Source: SLST01 sp964458555 | Lineage (GTDB): Bacteria > Spirochaetota > Spirochaetia > DSM-27196 > SLST01 | Assembly: GCA_964458555.1 (NCBI GenBank) | Contig: CAYWJH010000002.1 | Location: 27,257 to 91,256 of the forward strand | Length of the DNA: 64,000 bases | Reading direction: 5' to 3' | Shown: positions 40,082 to 48,106 of the stretch, piece after piece | How positions within the stretch are numbered: the stretch's first letter is position 1 | Layout of the letters: the number at the start of each line of letters is the position of its first letter | Notes under the pieces: generated by a model | Database searches by the model: none | What the model was told of the DNA's origin: nothing | Seen by the model: the letters and a program-made list of their open reading frames with translations, nothing else | Position numbers and translations under genes: made by a program

Positions 40082-42205
40082 CTATTCTACCACCGAGCCG
40101 GCGACGATGACAGCGCCAACGGCGCGCGCGGCGAGCGACCCGCCGAGCATGAGCAGCAGAAGCGCGCCGGCGCCGAGCGGGAAGTAGTCGCCCCACCGCG
40201 TATACAGCGTCGTCGGTGGGTCGGGATCGATCGGCACGCGCGAGACCAGCGCGGCCTCCTCGAACTGGGGGAGCGTCCGAACGATACGACCGTACGGGTC
40301 GATCTGCCCGGTCACGCCCGAGGCGGTCGTTCGCAGCACCGGTCGCCGGTTCTCCACCGCCCGGAAGAGCCCTGCGACGAAGTGCTGCTTCGCCTGCGTT
40401 TCGGCGAGCGACCAGTAGTCGTTCGAGATGTTGAGGATCACGTCGGCGCCGGCGCGGACGAAGCCACGCACGTAGTTCGGGAAGTCATCCTCGTAGCAGA
40501 TGGGCGTCGAGAAGGTGAACAGCGGATGCTCGAAGACGGTCTGCTCGGTGCCCTGCTCCCAGAAGTTCACGTCGAACTCGAGCAGCAACTCGTACACCCA
40601 GGGCAGTTGCTCGCGGTAGGGGAAGTGCTCGGTGAACGGGACGAGCCGGATCTTGCGGTAGGTCTCCCGCCGCCTGCCCTCGTCGTCGAAGAGCACGGCG
40701 CCGTTGTAGCTCAGCCGCTCGATCTCGTATGCCGTCTTCTGCTTGAAAAAAAAAAAGTCGTCGTTGCCGGTGACGAGCCACGTCTCCAGCGACTCCTGGT
40801 ACTCGAGGAACCGACTCACCAGCCTGTTGAACCGGCGGCTCGAATCGTCCTCCGACCAACGGCGGATATTGGGAACGAAGGCGGTCTCCGACCAGACGAC
40901 GAGGTCGGGATCGGCCTCCGTCGTCGCGTCGGTGAGCGTCGTGAGCGTCTCGAAGGTGTTCGCGTAGTCGCTCTTGCGCGGATCGTTGTTCTGCTGGATC
41001 TGCGCGACGGTGACCACAGGCGCGTCTTTGGGCGGATCGGCGTGAAGCGCGAGGACGACGGTACCTGCGAGCGCCACCGCCCCCACGAGGACCGTCACGC
41101 CGGCGAACCATCCGAAGGTGCGGCGCACGGTGACGACCGGACGCGCGTGGAGCGTCGTGCGCCGCGCCGAGAACCGGTTGATCGCGGCGCCGAGGAACTC
41201 GGCGATCGCCGAATTGCCGAGCAGAACGAGGAACGACAGCCCCCAGACGCCGGTGACCTCGGTCATCTGGACGATAGGCAGCACGGCGTACTGCGAGTGC
41301 GCGGCGAGCGCCCACGGATACCCGAGGAAGCCGATCGAGCGCAGGTACTCGAAGAGCGTGAGCGCGAGCGGGAAGACGAGCACGCGCGCGAACCGGATGC
41401 GCCGGTAGAGCAGGAGCGCGAGCGGCGTGAAGATCGCCCAGTAGACGAGGAAGAAGAGCACGGTGATCTGCAGCGAGACGAGGCTGAACGTGCCCAGCCA
41501 GTAGCTCGACAGGAGCGTCGTGAACGCGCCGAAGGTGATGCCGTAGAAGACGCCGTGGCCGAATCGTGCCGATCGGAGCACGAGGAAGAGCGGTATCCAC
41601 GCGACCCAGCCGAGCAACGGGAAGCCGTCCAGATCGACGAAGGAGGGCATCGCGATCGCCACGAGAAAGGCGGACAGCAGCGTCGCCGCGAAGGCCCACG
41701 GCCGAACGACGAAGTCGGGTGCCTGCGACCGGTCGTTGTACGCGGAGCGCGCGAGCGCGGGCCGGCCCAACCGGAAGAACAACCAGGTCCCTGCGTCGAG
41801 CGCGACGAGCGGGAAGATCCGGATCCAGACGAGCAGCCGCTCGGTACGCGTATCGAGCGCGAGCCGGAGGCCTCCCCCGCCCGCGATGAAGCGCTGCACG
41901 TAGTCCATGTTCGCGTTGAGCGCGAAGATGAAGCTGAACAGAAAGAAGAGCAGCGAGACAGCCCCGAGTACCTCGGGCACGAAGAGCAACCGTCGGTAGG
42001 CCGACCGACGGAACCGCCGGTACTCGGTCGACGACAGCAGAAGGACGAGGCCCCACAGGTAGTGAAGCCCGAGGATCACGAACAGCGGGAGATCGCCGAA
42101 CCCGGGCGCCGGTATCGCGACCGGGCTGCCGAAGATGATGTAGCTCGCGGCGAGCGACACCGCGAGGTAGATGGCGGCGCTGATGCGGCCCGCGGATCTC
42201 GACAT
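40082..42205 (-). CDS. lnt: Apolipoprotein N-acyltransferase, long N-terminal extension; contains an adapter artefact
   Basis: 707 residues as written. It adds the third acyl chain to lipoproteins. The nitrilase-like periplasmic domain shows the catalytic triad: Glu in VVWSETAF, Lys in YRKIRLVPFTEHFPY and Cys in TPICYEDDFP. Before it lie some six to eight core membrane helices, and the first ~190 residues add further hydrophobic segments not seen in the usual ~510-residue enzyme. Residues FFFFKQKTAYEI, encoded by 40721-40756, are an Illumina adapter plus poly(T) read on this strand and must be removed; without them the frame is kept and the protein is about 695 residues. Start chosen from the promoter at 42214-42242. 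Confidence 0.9.
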   Translation of the reverse strand: MSRSAGRISAAIYLAVSLAASYIIFGSPVAIPAPGFGDLPLFVILGLHYLWGLVLLLSSTEYRRFRRSAYRRLLFVPEVLGAVSLLFFLFSFIFALNANMDYVQRFIAGGGGLRLALDTRTERLLVWIRIFPLVALDAGTWLFFRLGRPALARSAYNDRSQAPDFVVRPWAFAATLLSAFLVAIAMPSFVDLDGFPLLGWVAWIPLFLVLRSARFGHGVFYGITFGAFTTLLSSYWLGTFSLVSLQITVLFFLVYWAIFTPLALLLYRRIRFARVLVFPLALTLFEYLRSIGFLGYPWALAAHSQYAVLPIVQMTEVTGVWGLSFLVLLGNSAIAEFLGAAINRFSARRTTLHARPVVTVRRTFGWFAGVTVLVGAVALAGTVVLALHADPPKDAPVVTVAQIQQNNDPRKSDYANTFETLTTLTDATTEADPDLVVWSETAFVPNIRRWSEDDSSRRFNRLVSRFLEYQESLETWLVTGNDDFFFFKQKTAYEIERLSYNGAVLFDDEGRRRETYRKIRLVPFTEHFPYREQLPWVYELLLEFDVNFWEQGTEQTVFEHPLFTFSTPICYEDDFPNYVRGFVRAGADVILNISNDYWSLAETQAKQHFVAGLFRAVENRRPVLRTTASGVTGQIDPYGRIVRTLPQFEEAALVSRVPIDPDPPTTLYTRWGDYFPLGAGALLLLMLGGSLAARAVGAVIVAGSVVE
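40722..40756 (+). other. Illumina adapter plus poly(A) assembly artefact inside lnt
   Basis: 40722-40745 is the exact reverse complement of the 24-nt Illumina P7 flow-cell primer (it begins ATCTCGTATGCC and ends TTCTGCTTG) and is followed by 11 A (40746-40756), which is how reads run past the end of a short insert. In the protein this gives the well-known contaminant string KQKTAYEI. Confidence 0.95.
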
Positions 42206-42213
42206 CGAGCCAG

Positions 42214-42242
42214 AGTCTATTGGAAAGGCCGACGGGCGGCAA
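42214..42242 (-). promoter_or_regulatory. lnt promoter
   Basis: On the minus strand TTGCCG (42242-42237), 17 bp, TAGACT (42219-42214), ending 8 nt before the ATG. Confidence 0.55.
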
Positions 42243-42256
42243 ACGGAAAGGACCTG

Positions 42257-42285
42257 ATGACCCTCGTCGGAGCTTCGTCTATACT
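42257..42285 (+). promoter_or_regulatory. Promoter of the PlsC-like gene
   Basis: ATGACC (42257-42262), 17 bp, TATACT (42280-42285). The expected start is about 5 nt before the ATG at 42297. Confidence 0.5.
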
Positions 42286-42296
42286 TGGCGTGCCTT

Positions 42297-43571
42297 ATGA
42301 GTGAACTGGCTGCAAACGTCAAGGCGCGTATGAGGCGCCGCCGCCACGCGCGTCGCGCGCGGAGGAAGATCCGCGCGTCGAGGACGATGAACAGGATTCT
42401 GCGTCTCACGCTCGCTCCGTGGATCACGAACCGCTACCGGGTCAGAGCCGAGAATACCGGGATCTTTAAACGGATTCGTCCGCCCTACCTCATCCTGCCG
42501 AACCACACGAGCGTGTGGGATCCCTTCATGGTGAACAAGTACATCCCGGGCGTGATCCATTACGTCGTGTCGGACGCGAACTTCCGCTCGAAGATAGTCG
42601 AGTTCGGCCTGGGGCTGGTCGGCTCGATCCCCAAGACGAAGATGATGTCCGACCTCGACACGGTGAAGAACATCATGAAGGTGAAGGAGGCCGGTGGGAT
42701 CGTCGGTATCTTCCCCGAAGGGCAGAACACGTGGGACGGCCACACGATGCCCATGTACTTCTCCACGGCGAAACTCGCGAAGCTACTGCGCGTGCCGGTC
42801 ATCACCGCGCGGATTTCCGGCGCCTACCTGTCGAAGCCGCGCTGGTCAAAGAAACGTCGGCGCGGGCGCGTTACCATCCGGTACGACGTCGCCTTCACGC
42901 CCGAGGAGCTTCGGCGGGCGACGGTGGAGGAGATCGACACGAGGATCGCGAAGCACCTCGAGCACGACGAGTACGAGTTCAATCGGTTCCATCGCATCCG
43001 GTACGTCGGCCCCGATCGCGCCGAATACGCGGAGATCGCGCTGTTCACGTGCCCCCAGTGCCTGGAAATCGGCACGCTCCGATCGGAAGGCAACCTGCTG
43101 CGCTGTACCGAGTGCGGCTATACCGTCCGCTACGATCTGTACGGGTTTTTCCAGCCGGTATCCGGCGCGCTGCGGTTCGACACGATGCGCTCGTGGAACC
43201 TCTGGCAGGCCGAGGAGCTGCGTCGGCGGCTCGCCGAGTTCGTCGTCATCCCGAACGCCCCGCCGTTGTTTGCCGAGGAGCGGGTGAAAGTGGAGATCGG
43301 GTACAAGTCGATGCCGCTCGAGCTCTACCGCATCGGACGGATCGCCCTCTATCCCGACCGCATCGAGCTTGCAGCCGAGCACGCCGAACCCGAGCGCTTC
43401 CCGATCGCAGCGATCGTGGGGATCAACGTCCAGAACAACGAACGGCTCGAGTTCTACGCCAACGAGAATCTCTACCGCGTGACGATCCTCGATCCGCGAG
43501 GCTGCACGTACAAGTGGGACCTCGCGGTGCGCACGATGCAGGAGCTTGCGGCTTCGTCGGCGGTAGTGTAG
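42297..43571 (+). CDS. PlsC-type acyltransferase with zinc ribbon and extra C-terminal domain
   Basis: 424 residues. An acyltransferase domain of the 1-acylglycerol-3-phosphate type spans about 30-230: NHTSVWDP gives the catalytic NH(x4)D, and GIFPEGQNTWDG the glycerophosphate-site block. The usual EGTRS is EGQNT here, so the acceptor may differ. Residues ~260-280 hold a CPQC...CTEC zinc ribbon. The last ~120 residues are beta-rich and may be a PH-like module (LELYRIGRIALYPDRIELAAE). The N-terminus before MNRILRLTL is highly basic (RRRRHARRARRK); start 42297 is preferred but ATG 42387 is possible. It probably acts at the cytoplasmic membrane face. Confidence 0.82.
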   Translation: MSELAANVKARMRRRRHARRARRKIRASRTMNRILRLTLAPWITNRYRVRAENTGIFKRIRPPYLILPNHTSVWDPFMVNKYIPGVIHYVVSDANFRSKIVEFGLGLVGSIPKTKMMSDLDTVKNIMKVKEAGGIVGIFPEGQNTWDGHTMPMYFSTAKLAKLLRVPVITARISGAYLSKPRWSKKRRRGRVTIRYDVAFTPEELRRATVEEIDTRIAKHLEHDEYEFNRFHRIRYVGPDRAEYAEIALFTCPQCLEIGTLRSEGNLLRCTECGYTVRYDLYGFFQPVSGALRFDTMRSWNLWQAEELRRRLAEFVVIPNAPPLFAEERVKVEIGYKSMPLELYRIGRIALYPDRIELAAEHAEPERFPIAAIVGINVQNNERLEFYANENLYRVTILDPRGCTYKWDLAVRTMQELAASSAVV

Positions 43572-43574
43572 AAT
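43546..43574 (+). promoter_or_regulatory. Promoter of the HD-GYP/surface-protein operon
   Basis: TTGCGG (43546-43551), 17 bp, TAGAAT (43569-43574), overlapping the stop of the PlsC-like gene. The leader to the ATG at 43680 is about 100 nt. Confidence 0.55.
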
Positions 43575-43679
43575 TACGAGGTATTGGAGCTAGGTGCGGC
43601 TCACGACGAAAAAAGACGCCCTGACAAAACAAAAACTGTCCGACAATGAAGAGGGCGGTTGCTCGTCCACTGGGGATAT

Positions 43680-44978
43680 ATGGCTACCAAGCTGGAGAAA
43701 CTGAAGAACGTCATTGGCGTTGATTCGATTCTCAACAAGATACAGGACCTCGACATTCTGCTCGAGACGATCCTTTCGGAGGCGCGTAACGTCCTGAACG
43801 CGGACGCGGGCAGCATCTATATCAAGGAGGGTGACGAGCTCGCCGTCACGTACGCGCAGAACGACACGAAGGCAGCCGAGCTCAAGCCGGGCGAGAAGCT
43901 CGTCTACAGCGTCTTCCGGATCCCCATCGGCACGTCGACGATGTCCGGCTACGCCGCGCTCACCGGCGAGATCGTGAGCGTCCGCAACGTCTACGACCTG
44001 CCCGAGGGCGCCCCCTACAGCTACAGCGACCATTACGACAAGGTCTCCGGCTACCATACGGTCTCAACGCTCTGCATTCCTCTCAAGACGAACATGGGCG
44101 ACATCCTGGGCGTGCTGCAGCTCATCAACAAGAAAGACTCGCGCGGCCGGAGCATCGCCTTCAGCAAGGACGACGAGCTCGTCGCCGGTCACTTCGCGAC
44201 GAACGCGACGATGGCGCTTCAGCGCGCGACGATGACCCGCGCGATCCTGCTTCGCATGACCAAGATGTCCGAGCTCCGCGACCCCAAGGAAACCGGAATG
44301 CACGTCAACCGCGTCGCCGGTTACGCGCTCGAGATCTACGAGCGGTGGGCCGACCGCACCGGCGTTCCGCGCCACGAGATCGAGCGCACGCGGGACACGC
44401 TGCGCATGGCGGCGATGCTCCACGACGTGGGAAAAGTCGCGATCAGCGATACAATTCTGAAGAAGCCGGGACGGCTCACGCCGGAAGAGCGGGTGGTCAT
44501 GGAGTCGCACGCGTGGCACGGCGCGCGGCTGTTCACCGACCGCCAGAGCGAGTTCGACGAGATCGCCCAGCAGGTCGCGCTGAACCATCACGAGTACTGG
44601 GATGGGACCGGCTACCCCGGCCACATCGACCTGCTGACCGGTGAACCGACCAGGAAGGGCACTGATGGCAAGGCGCGCGGCAAGAAGGGCAAAGAGATCC
44701 ACATCTTCGGGCGCATCGTCGCCATCGCCGATGTGTTCGACGCGCTCTCCAGCAACCGGGTCTACAAGAAGGCGTGGAAGAAGGAAGACGCTATTCGCGA
44801 GATCAGGAACTCGGCCGGGAAGCAGTTCGACCCGGAGCTCGTGGAAGACTTCATCGGCTCGCTGCCGAGCATCCAGATCGTCGCCGACAAGTTCGCGGAG
44901 GGCTCTTCCGCGCCCGAACTCCCCATCGCAGGAACCAACGATGAGGCTGCTCAGCCATCCGGGAACGAGTCGGAGTAG
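43680..44978 (+). CDS. GAF and HD-GYP domain protein, likely cyclic-di-GMP phosphodiesterase
   Basis: 432 residues. A GAF sensor domain covers about 20-180 (LLETILSEARNVLNADAGSIYI start; LCIPLKTNMGDILGVLQLIN end). The HD-GYP domain covers about 205-405: AAMLHDVGKVAISD with the HD pair, ESHAWHGARLF, and ALNHHEYWDGTGYPG which carries the full HHE..DG.GYP motif. It should hydrolyse cyclic di-GMP. GAF could bind a cyclic nucleotide or other small ligand. ATG 43680 (MATKLEK) is chosen over a GTG 21 bp upstream. The next gene starts 38 bp before this one ends, so it leads a seven-gene overlapping run of envelope proteins. Confidence 0.9.
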   Translation: MATKLEKLKNVIGVDSILNKIQDLDILLETILSEARNVLNADAGSIYIKEGDELAVTYAQNDTKAAELKPGEKLVYSVFRIPIGTSTMSGYAALTGEIVSVRNVYDLPEGAPYSYSDHYDKVSGYHTVSTLCIPLKTNMGDILGVLQLINKKDSRGRSIAFSKDDELVAGHFATNATMALQRATMTRAILLRMTKMSELRDPKETGMHVNRVAGYALEIYERWADRTGVPRHEIERTRDTLRMAAMLHDVGKVAISDTILKKPGRLTPEERVVMESHAWHGARLFTDRQSEFDEIAQQVALNHHEYWDGTGYPGHIDLLTGEPTRKGTDGKARGKKGKEIHIFGRIVAIADVFDALSSNRVYKKAWKKEDAIREIRNSAGKQFDPELVEDFIGSLPSIQIVADKFAEGSSAPELPIAGTNDEAAQPSGNESE

Positions 44979-45726
44979 CAGGCCGATTTCGCTCTCGCGG
45001 CGCGGCGCGGCGGCGGTCGTGCTCGCGAGCGTGCTCGTCGCCGCGCTCGCAGGCTGCGGCGGTGCGCTCGTCAACGGGTACTACCTGCTGCCGGCGGCGC
45101 GTACGGGCTATCTCTACGAAGAGTTCGACGAGCAGGACGACGGTCGCTGGAGCTTCGACGCGGAGGACGGGTATCCGTACGCCCTCGGCGTACGCGGCGG
45201 ATACTTCGTCGCCGCCGACGCGCGGCAGTTCGCGCGTACGTCGCAGCCGCTTTCCACCACCGTCGACGTCCACGCGGCCTGGGAAGTCTGGTCACCGGAC
45301 GCGACGCCGATCCGCGACAACACCGACGAGTTCGACTTCAGGATCATGTTCGACACGTCGGACAGCGGAGGCTACGACCCCTCGGGCATCCGCGTCGAGC
45401 TGAAGCTCTTCGACGGCGGTACAGAAGACCGGCTCGTGATCGCCGACGACGCAAGCGGGTCATCGGTCTCGGTAACGAGTCCCACCACCAGTCCCACCCG
45501 GGGAACCATCTACGCGAGGTTCCGCAGAAACACGGATGCGTCCACCGTGGCCGTCGCCGTCTACGACCGGGCGGGAACGCTCCTGCTCGAAGCAGACCTC
45601 ACGCTCGACGAGCCGTGGGACCGGGACGAGCCCCTCATGGTCGAGGCCTCCGGCTACGACGACGGCACCGCGATCGAGGTGCGTGCGCTCGATTTCGTCC
45701 GCGCGCTCCGACCGGAGGGCCTGTGA
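44941..45726 (+). CDS. Lipoprotein of unknown function (surface operon gene 2)
   Basis: 261 residues. A basic N-region is followed by AAAVVLASVLVAALAGCGG, a lipobox (LAGC) signal; the mature protein starts at about Cys41. It is beta-rich with a layout like concanavalin-type or other sandwich folds (DEFDFRIMFDTSDSGGYDPSG, IRVELKLFDGG, TIYARFRRNTDASTVAVAVYD), which suggests carbohydrate or surface binding. No catalytic motif is clear. Its start lies within the 3' end of the HD-GYP gene; its stop overlaps the next GTG (GTGA). Confidence 0.72.
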   Translation: MRLLSHPGTSRSSRPISLSRRGAAAVVLASVLVAALAGCGGALVNGYYLLPAARTGYLYEEFDEQDDGRWSFDAEDGYPYALGVRGGYFVAADARQFARTSQPLSTTVDVHAAWEVWSPDATPIRDNTDEFDFRIMFDTSDSGGYDPSGIRVELKLFDGGTEDRLVIADDASGSSVSVTSPTTSPTRGTIYARFRRNTDASTVAVAVYDRAGTLLLEADLTLDEPWDRDEPLMVEASGYDDGTAIEVRALDFVRALRPEGL

Positions 45727-47408
45727 GCGCACCCGGCGGCTCGAACAGACGCATCGCCGCAGCGATGGTCGGTGCGCTTCTCGTCGCGACGCTCGCCGGC
45801 TCGGGCGAGCGGGTGTACTGGTCCACCGACCCGCGCGCGAGCTTCGACGAGTTCGAGCCGTTTCCGGACGTGTACGTCGCGTCGGACACGACGTTTCGCT
45901 ACTACACGATCGACGCGCGCGGGACCCGCAGCGCGATCGTGGAAGCCGAGTACGCCCTCGACGACGACGGGGCGCCGGTGATCGATCCGCCGAATCTCTT
46001 TGGCGCGAACGCCCGCTACTACCGCCTCGACCTCTCCTGGGAAACCGTCGCGCCGTGGGAGACCGAAGACGGGCGATCCAACCCGTTCGACGAGGTCACC
46101 GACTGGGAGTATCTCGAGTACGCGGTCTATTCGTCGGCCGCGGACGACATCGGCTCGCTGTCCGCCGCGAAGTCGAACGGCAGGCTGGAGATGGGCTGGC
46201 TCACCCGTGGCGAGAACGACGAGCGGTCGGCGTTCCGCTACTTCGCCTCGCGTCCCGGCGAGGCGCGCTACTTCAACGTCTTCGTCCGCGACGCGGAGGG
46301 AAACGCGAGCGGCTACGGGGCCCGACGCTTCGCGACGCGGCCGGCGCTGAGCATCTACACCGCAGACCCGGGCGTCGACGACCTGATTCATCTGCACCCC
46401 GCCGTGGAGGATCCCGCACCGACCTTCTCCACCTCCGTACCGGTGCCGTTTTCCACCACGAAAGCGATCTCCCTCCAACGGTACGACGGTGATCCGCTGA
46501 ACGACCTCGTGATCGTGCACGACGATCTCGCAGACGACGTCTACCGCCTCTACCTGACGCGACCGGACGCGAGCTTTCCCGCGGTGGAGTACGCCGAATT
46601 GTTCCGTGAGCCGTCGGGCACGGGGCAGCGCAAGATCGTCCTGGCGCAGATGGACGGTGCGGGCGCGCGCGACGAGGTCTATAACACCGTCAACGGAAAC
46701 ATCCACGTGGCGGACGTGGAGGCAGGCACCCGCATCGAGCTGGCGGGAGCCGAGGCGCAGTACTTCACCCTCGGAGACCTTGATCGCAACGGATTCGTCG
46801 ACATCGTCACGATCAACGAGACGACCGGCCTCGAGCATGTGCGGGCGTGGATGAACCGCGACGGGAGCTCGTTCGACCTCGTCGACCCGATCCTCTCGGC
46901 GGGCCTGCCACCGGAGCTTGACCAAAGCGGGCTCGGCGAGACGGTGGACATCGAACTCGCCGACCTCGTCGTAGCGGTCCCGGGTTCGATCCTGCCCAAT
47001 CCATCGGTGGAGCTCTACTACGGCAACGGCGACGGTACGTTCGCCGACGTGGTCGGTGAGGAAACGTTCTGGATGGTAGACCACGACACGGTCGACGTCG
47101 TGCCCGCAAATTTCAGCCGCGACGGGCTGATCGACCTCTTCTTCTCGAACGACATACCGGACTCGCTCGTCTACACGAACAACGGCGACGGAACGTTGAC
47201 TGCAGGGCCGGCAACCGGCTCCGGGCTGAGCGCGCGCGAGGCGGTCGCCGCCGACCTCAACGGCGATGGCTGGGCAGACATCGTGGAACGGCATTCGGTT
47301 GCGAGCCAACCGCGAATCTGGTGGAACGACGCGGGCGTGGGTATCGTGCCGGGGGCCCAGGTGGGTCCCGGAACGACGAACAACCTGGCGGTGGGGCAGA
47401 TCCGATGA
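45723..47408 (+). CDS. Secreted FG-GAP/VCBS repeat protein (surface operon gene 3)
   Basis: 561 residues from GTG. The signal region AAAMVGALLVATLAGSGE resembles a lipobox with the Cys changed to Ser, so the protein is probably secreted but not lipidated. Residues ~25-220 are a beta-rich N-terminal part. From about 230 on there are beta-propeller-like repeats with calcium-loop motifs: TLGDLDRNGFVDIVTIN, VPANFSRDGLIDLFFSN and AADLNGDGWADIVERH. Such proteins often mediate adhesion or recognition. Both ends overlap neighbours by 4 bp. Confidence 0.75.
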   Translation: MSAPGGSNRRIAAAMVGALLVATLAGSGERVYWSTDPRASFDEFEPFPDVYVASDTTFRYYTIDARGTRSAIVEAEYALDDDGAPVIDPPNLFGANARYYRLDLSWETVAPWETEDGRSNPFDEVTDWEYLEYAVYSSAADDIGSLSAAKSNGRLEMGWLTRGENDERSAFRYFASRPGEARYFNVFVRDAEGNASGYGARRFATRPALSIYTADPGVDDLIHLHPAVEDPAPTFSTSVPVPFSTTKAISLQRYDGDPLNDLVIVHDDLADDVYRLYLTRPDASFPAVEYAELFREPSGTGQRKIVLAQMDGAGARDEVYNTVNGNIHVADVEAGTRIELAGAEAQYFTLGDLDRNGFVDIVTINETTGLEHVRAWMNRDGSSFDLVDPILSAGLPPELDQSGLGETVDIELADLVVAVPGSILPNPSVELYYGNGDGTFADVVGEETFWMVDHDTVDVVPANFSRDGLIDLFFSNDIPDSLVYTNNGDGTLTAGPATGSGLSAREAVAADLNGDGWADIVERHSVASQPRIWWNDAGVGIVPGAQVGPGTTNNLAVGQIR

Positions 47409-48106
47409 ACACCACACGCACATCCGTCGCGCGTCTGTTCGCGCTCGCCACCTTCACGCTCGTCGCCGCCTCCGGCTGCCTCCTCCAACTCCCCGCGCCG
47501 AAGATCAACATCCACGCGAAGCCGGCGTACAACGACCAGGAGATCCTCATCCCGTACGACCTCTCCGGCGAGGGCCGCTACGCACGCGCACGCTGGACGC
47601 TGAGCGTCTTTACGGGTGTCGAGTTCGAGGAGATCGTAAGCCGTGAGATCCGGATGCCGAGCGGCAGCTCCGGTGTGCTGCAACTCGGCGAGCTGCCGGA
47701 GGCGCGGTTCAGGCTCGATTTCGCGTTGCTCACGACCAGGGACGGGAGCTACGAGACCGTTCCGTACATAACGAGGCGGGTTGAGTTCGTCGTGGACCGG
47801 ACGCCGCCGCAGATCACCGGTATCACGCTGCAGTACTACCAGAATGGTATGCCCAACGCTGCGCCGGCAGCCGGGACCGATTCAGAGCTCGAGATCGAGC
47901 CACCTCCCTTCGCGCCGGAGTTCGAGTCCCCGAACCGTATCCTCTACACCCTGAACGATCCTCGTCCGCCGGTTCCCGAAGCGGACGAATACGAGGGAAT
48001 CATCTGGCTGTGGGACTCCACGGAAGTATCACCGTCGGCGCTCATCACGATCGTCGTGATAGACGAGGCCGGCAACCGAAGCGACGTATTGGTTGAATCA
48101 TGGTAG
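47405..48106 (+). CDS. Lipoprotein of unknown function (surface operon gene 4)
   Basis: 233 residues. MNTTRTSVARLFALATFTLVAASGC is a lipoprotein signal with ASGC as lipobox. The mature part of ~210 residues is beta-rich, with a proline-rich stretch (PPPFAPEFESP) and the sequence VDRTPPQITGITL, which is typical of Ig-like bacterial modules. It overlaps the upstream gene by 4 bp and its end overlaps the PEGA-TPR gene by 7 bp. Confidence 0.7.
   Translation: MNTTRTSVARLFALATFTLVAASGCLLQLPAPKINIHAKPAYNDQEILIPYDLSGEGRYARARWTLSVFTGVEFEEIVSREIRMPSGSSGVLQLGELPEARFRLDFALLTTRDGSYETVPYITRRVEFVVDRTPPQITGITLQYYQNGMPNAAPAAGTDSELEIEPPPFAPEFESPNRILYTLNDPRPPVPEADEYEGIIWLWDSTEVSPSALITIVVIDEAGNRSDVLVESW

Noticed and set aside
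40746..40756. Run of 11 A as a programmed slippage or phase-variation site in lnt
   Set aside because: It is the poly(A) tail of the adapter artefact immediately before it, not genomic sequence.
40382..42304. Plus-strand open frame of 640 codons opposite lnt
   Set aside because: Glu/Arg-rich antisense shadow of lnt; no domain or initiation signal.
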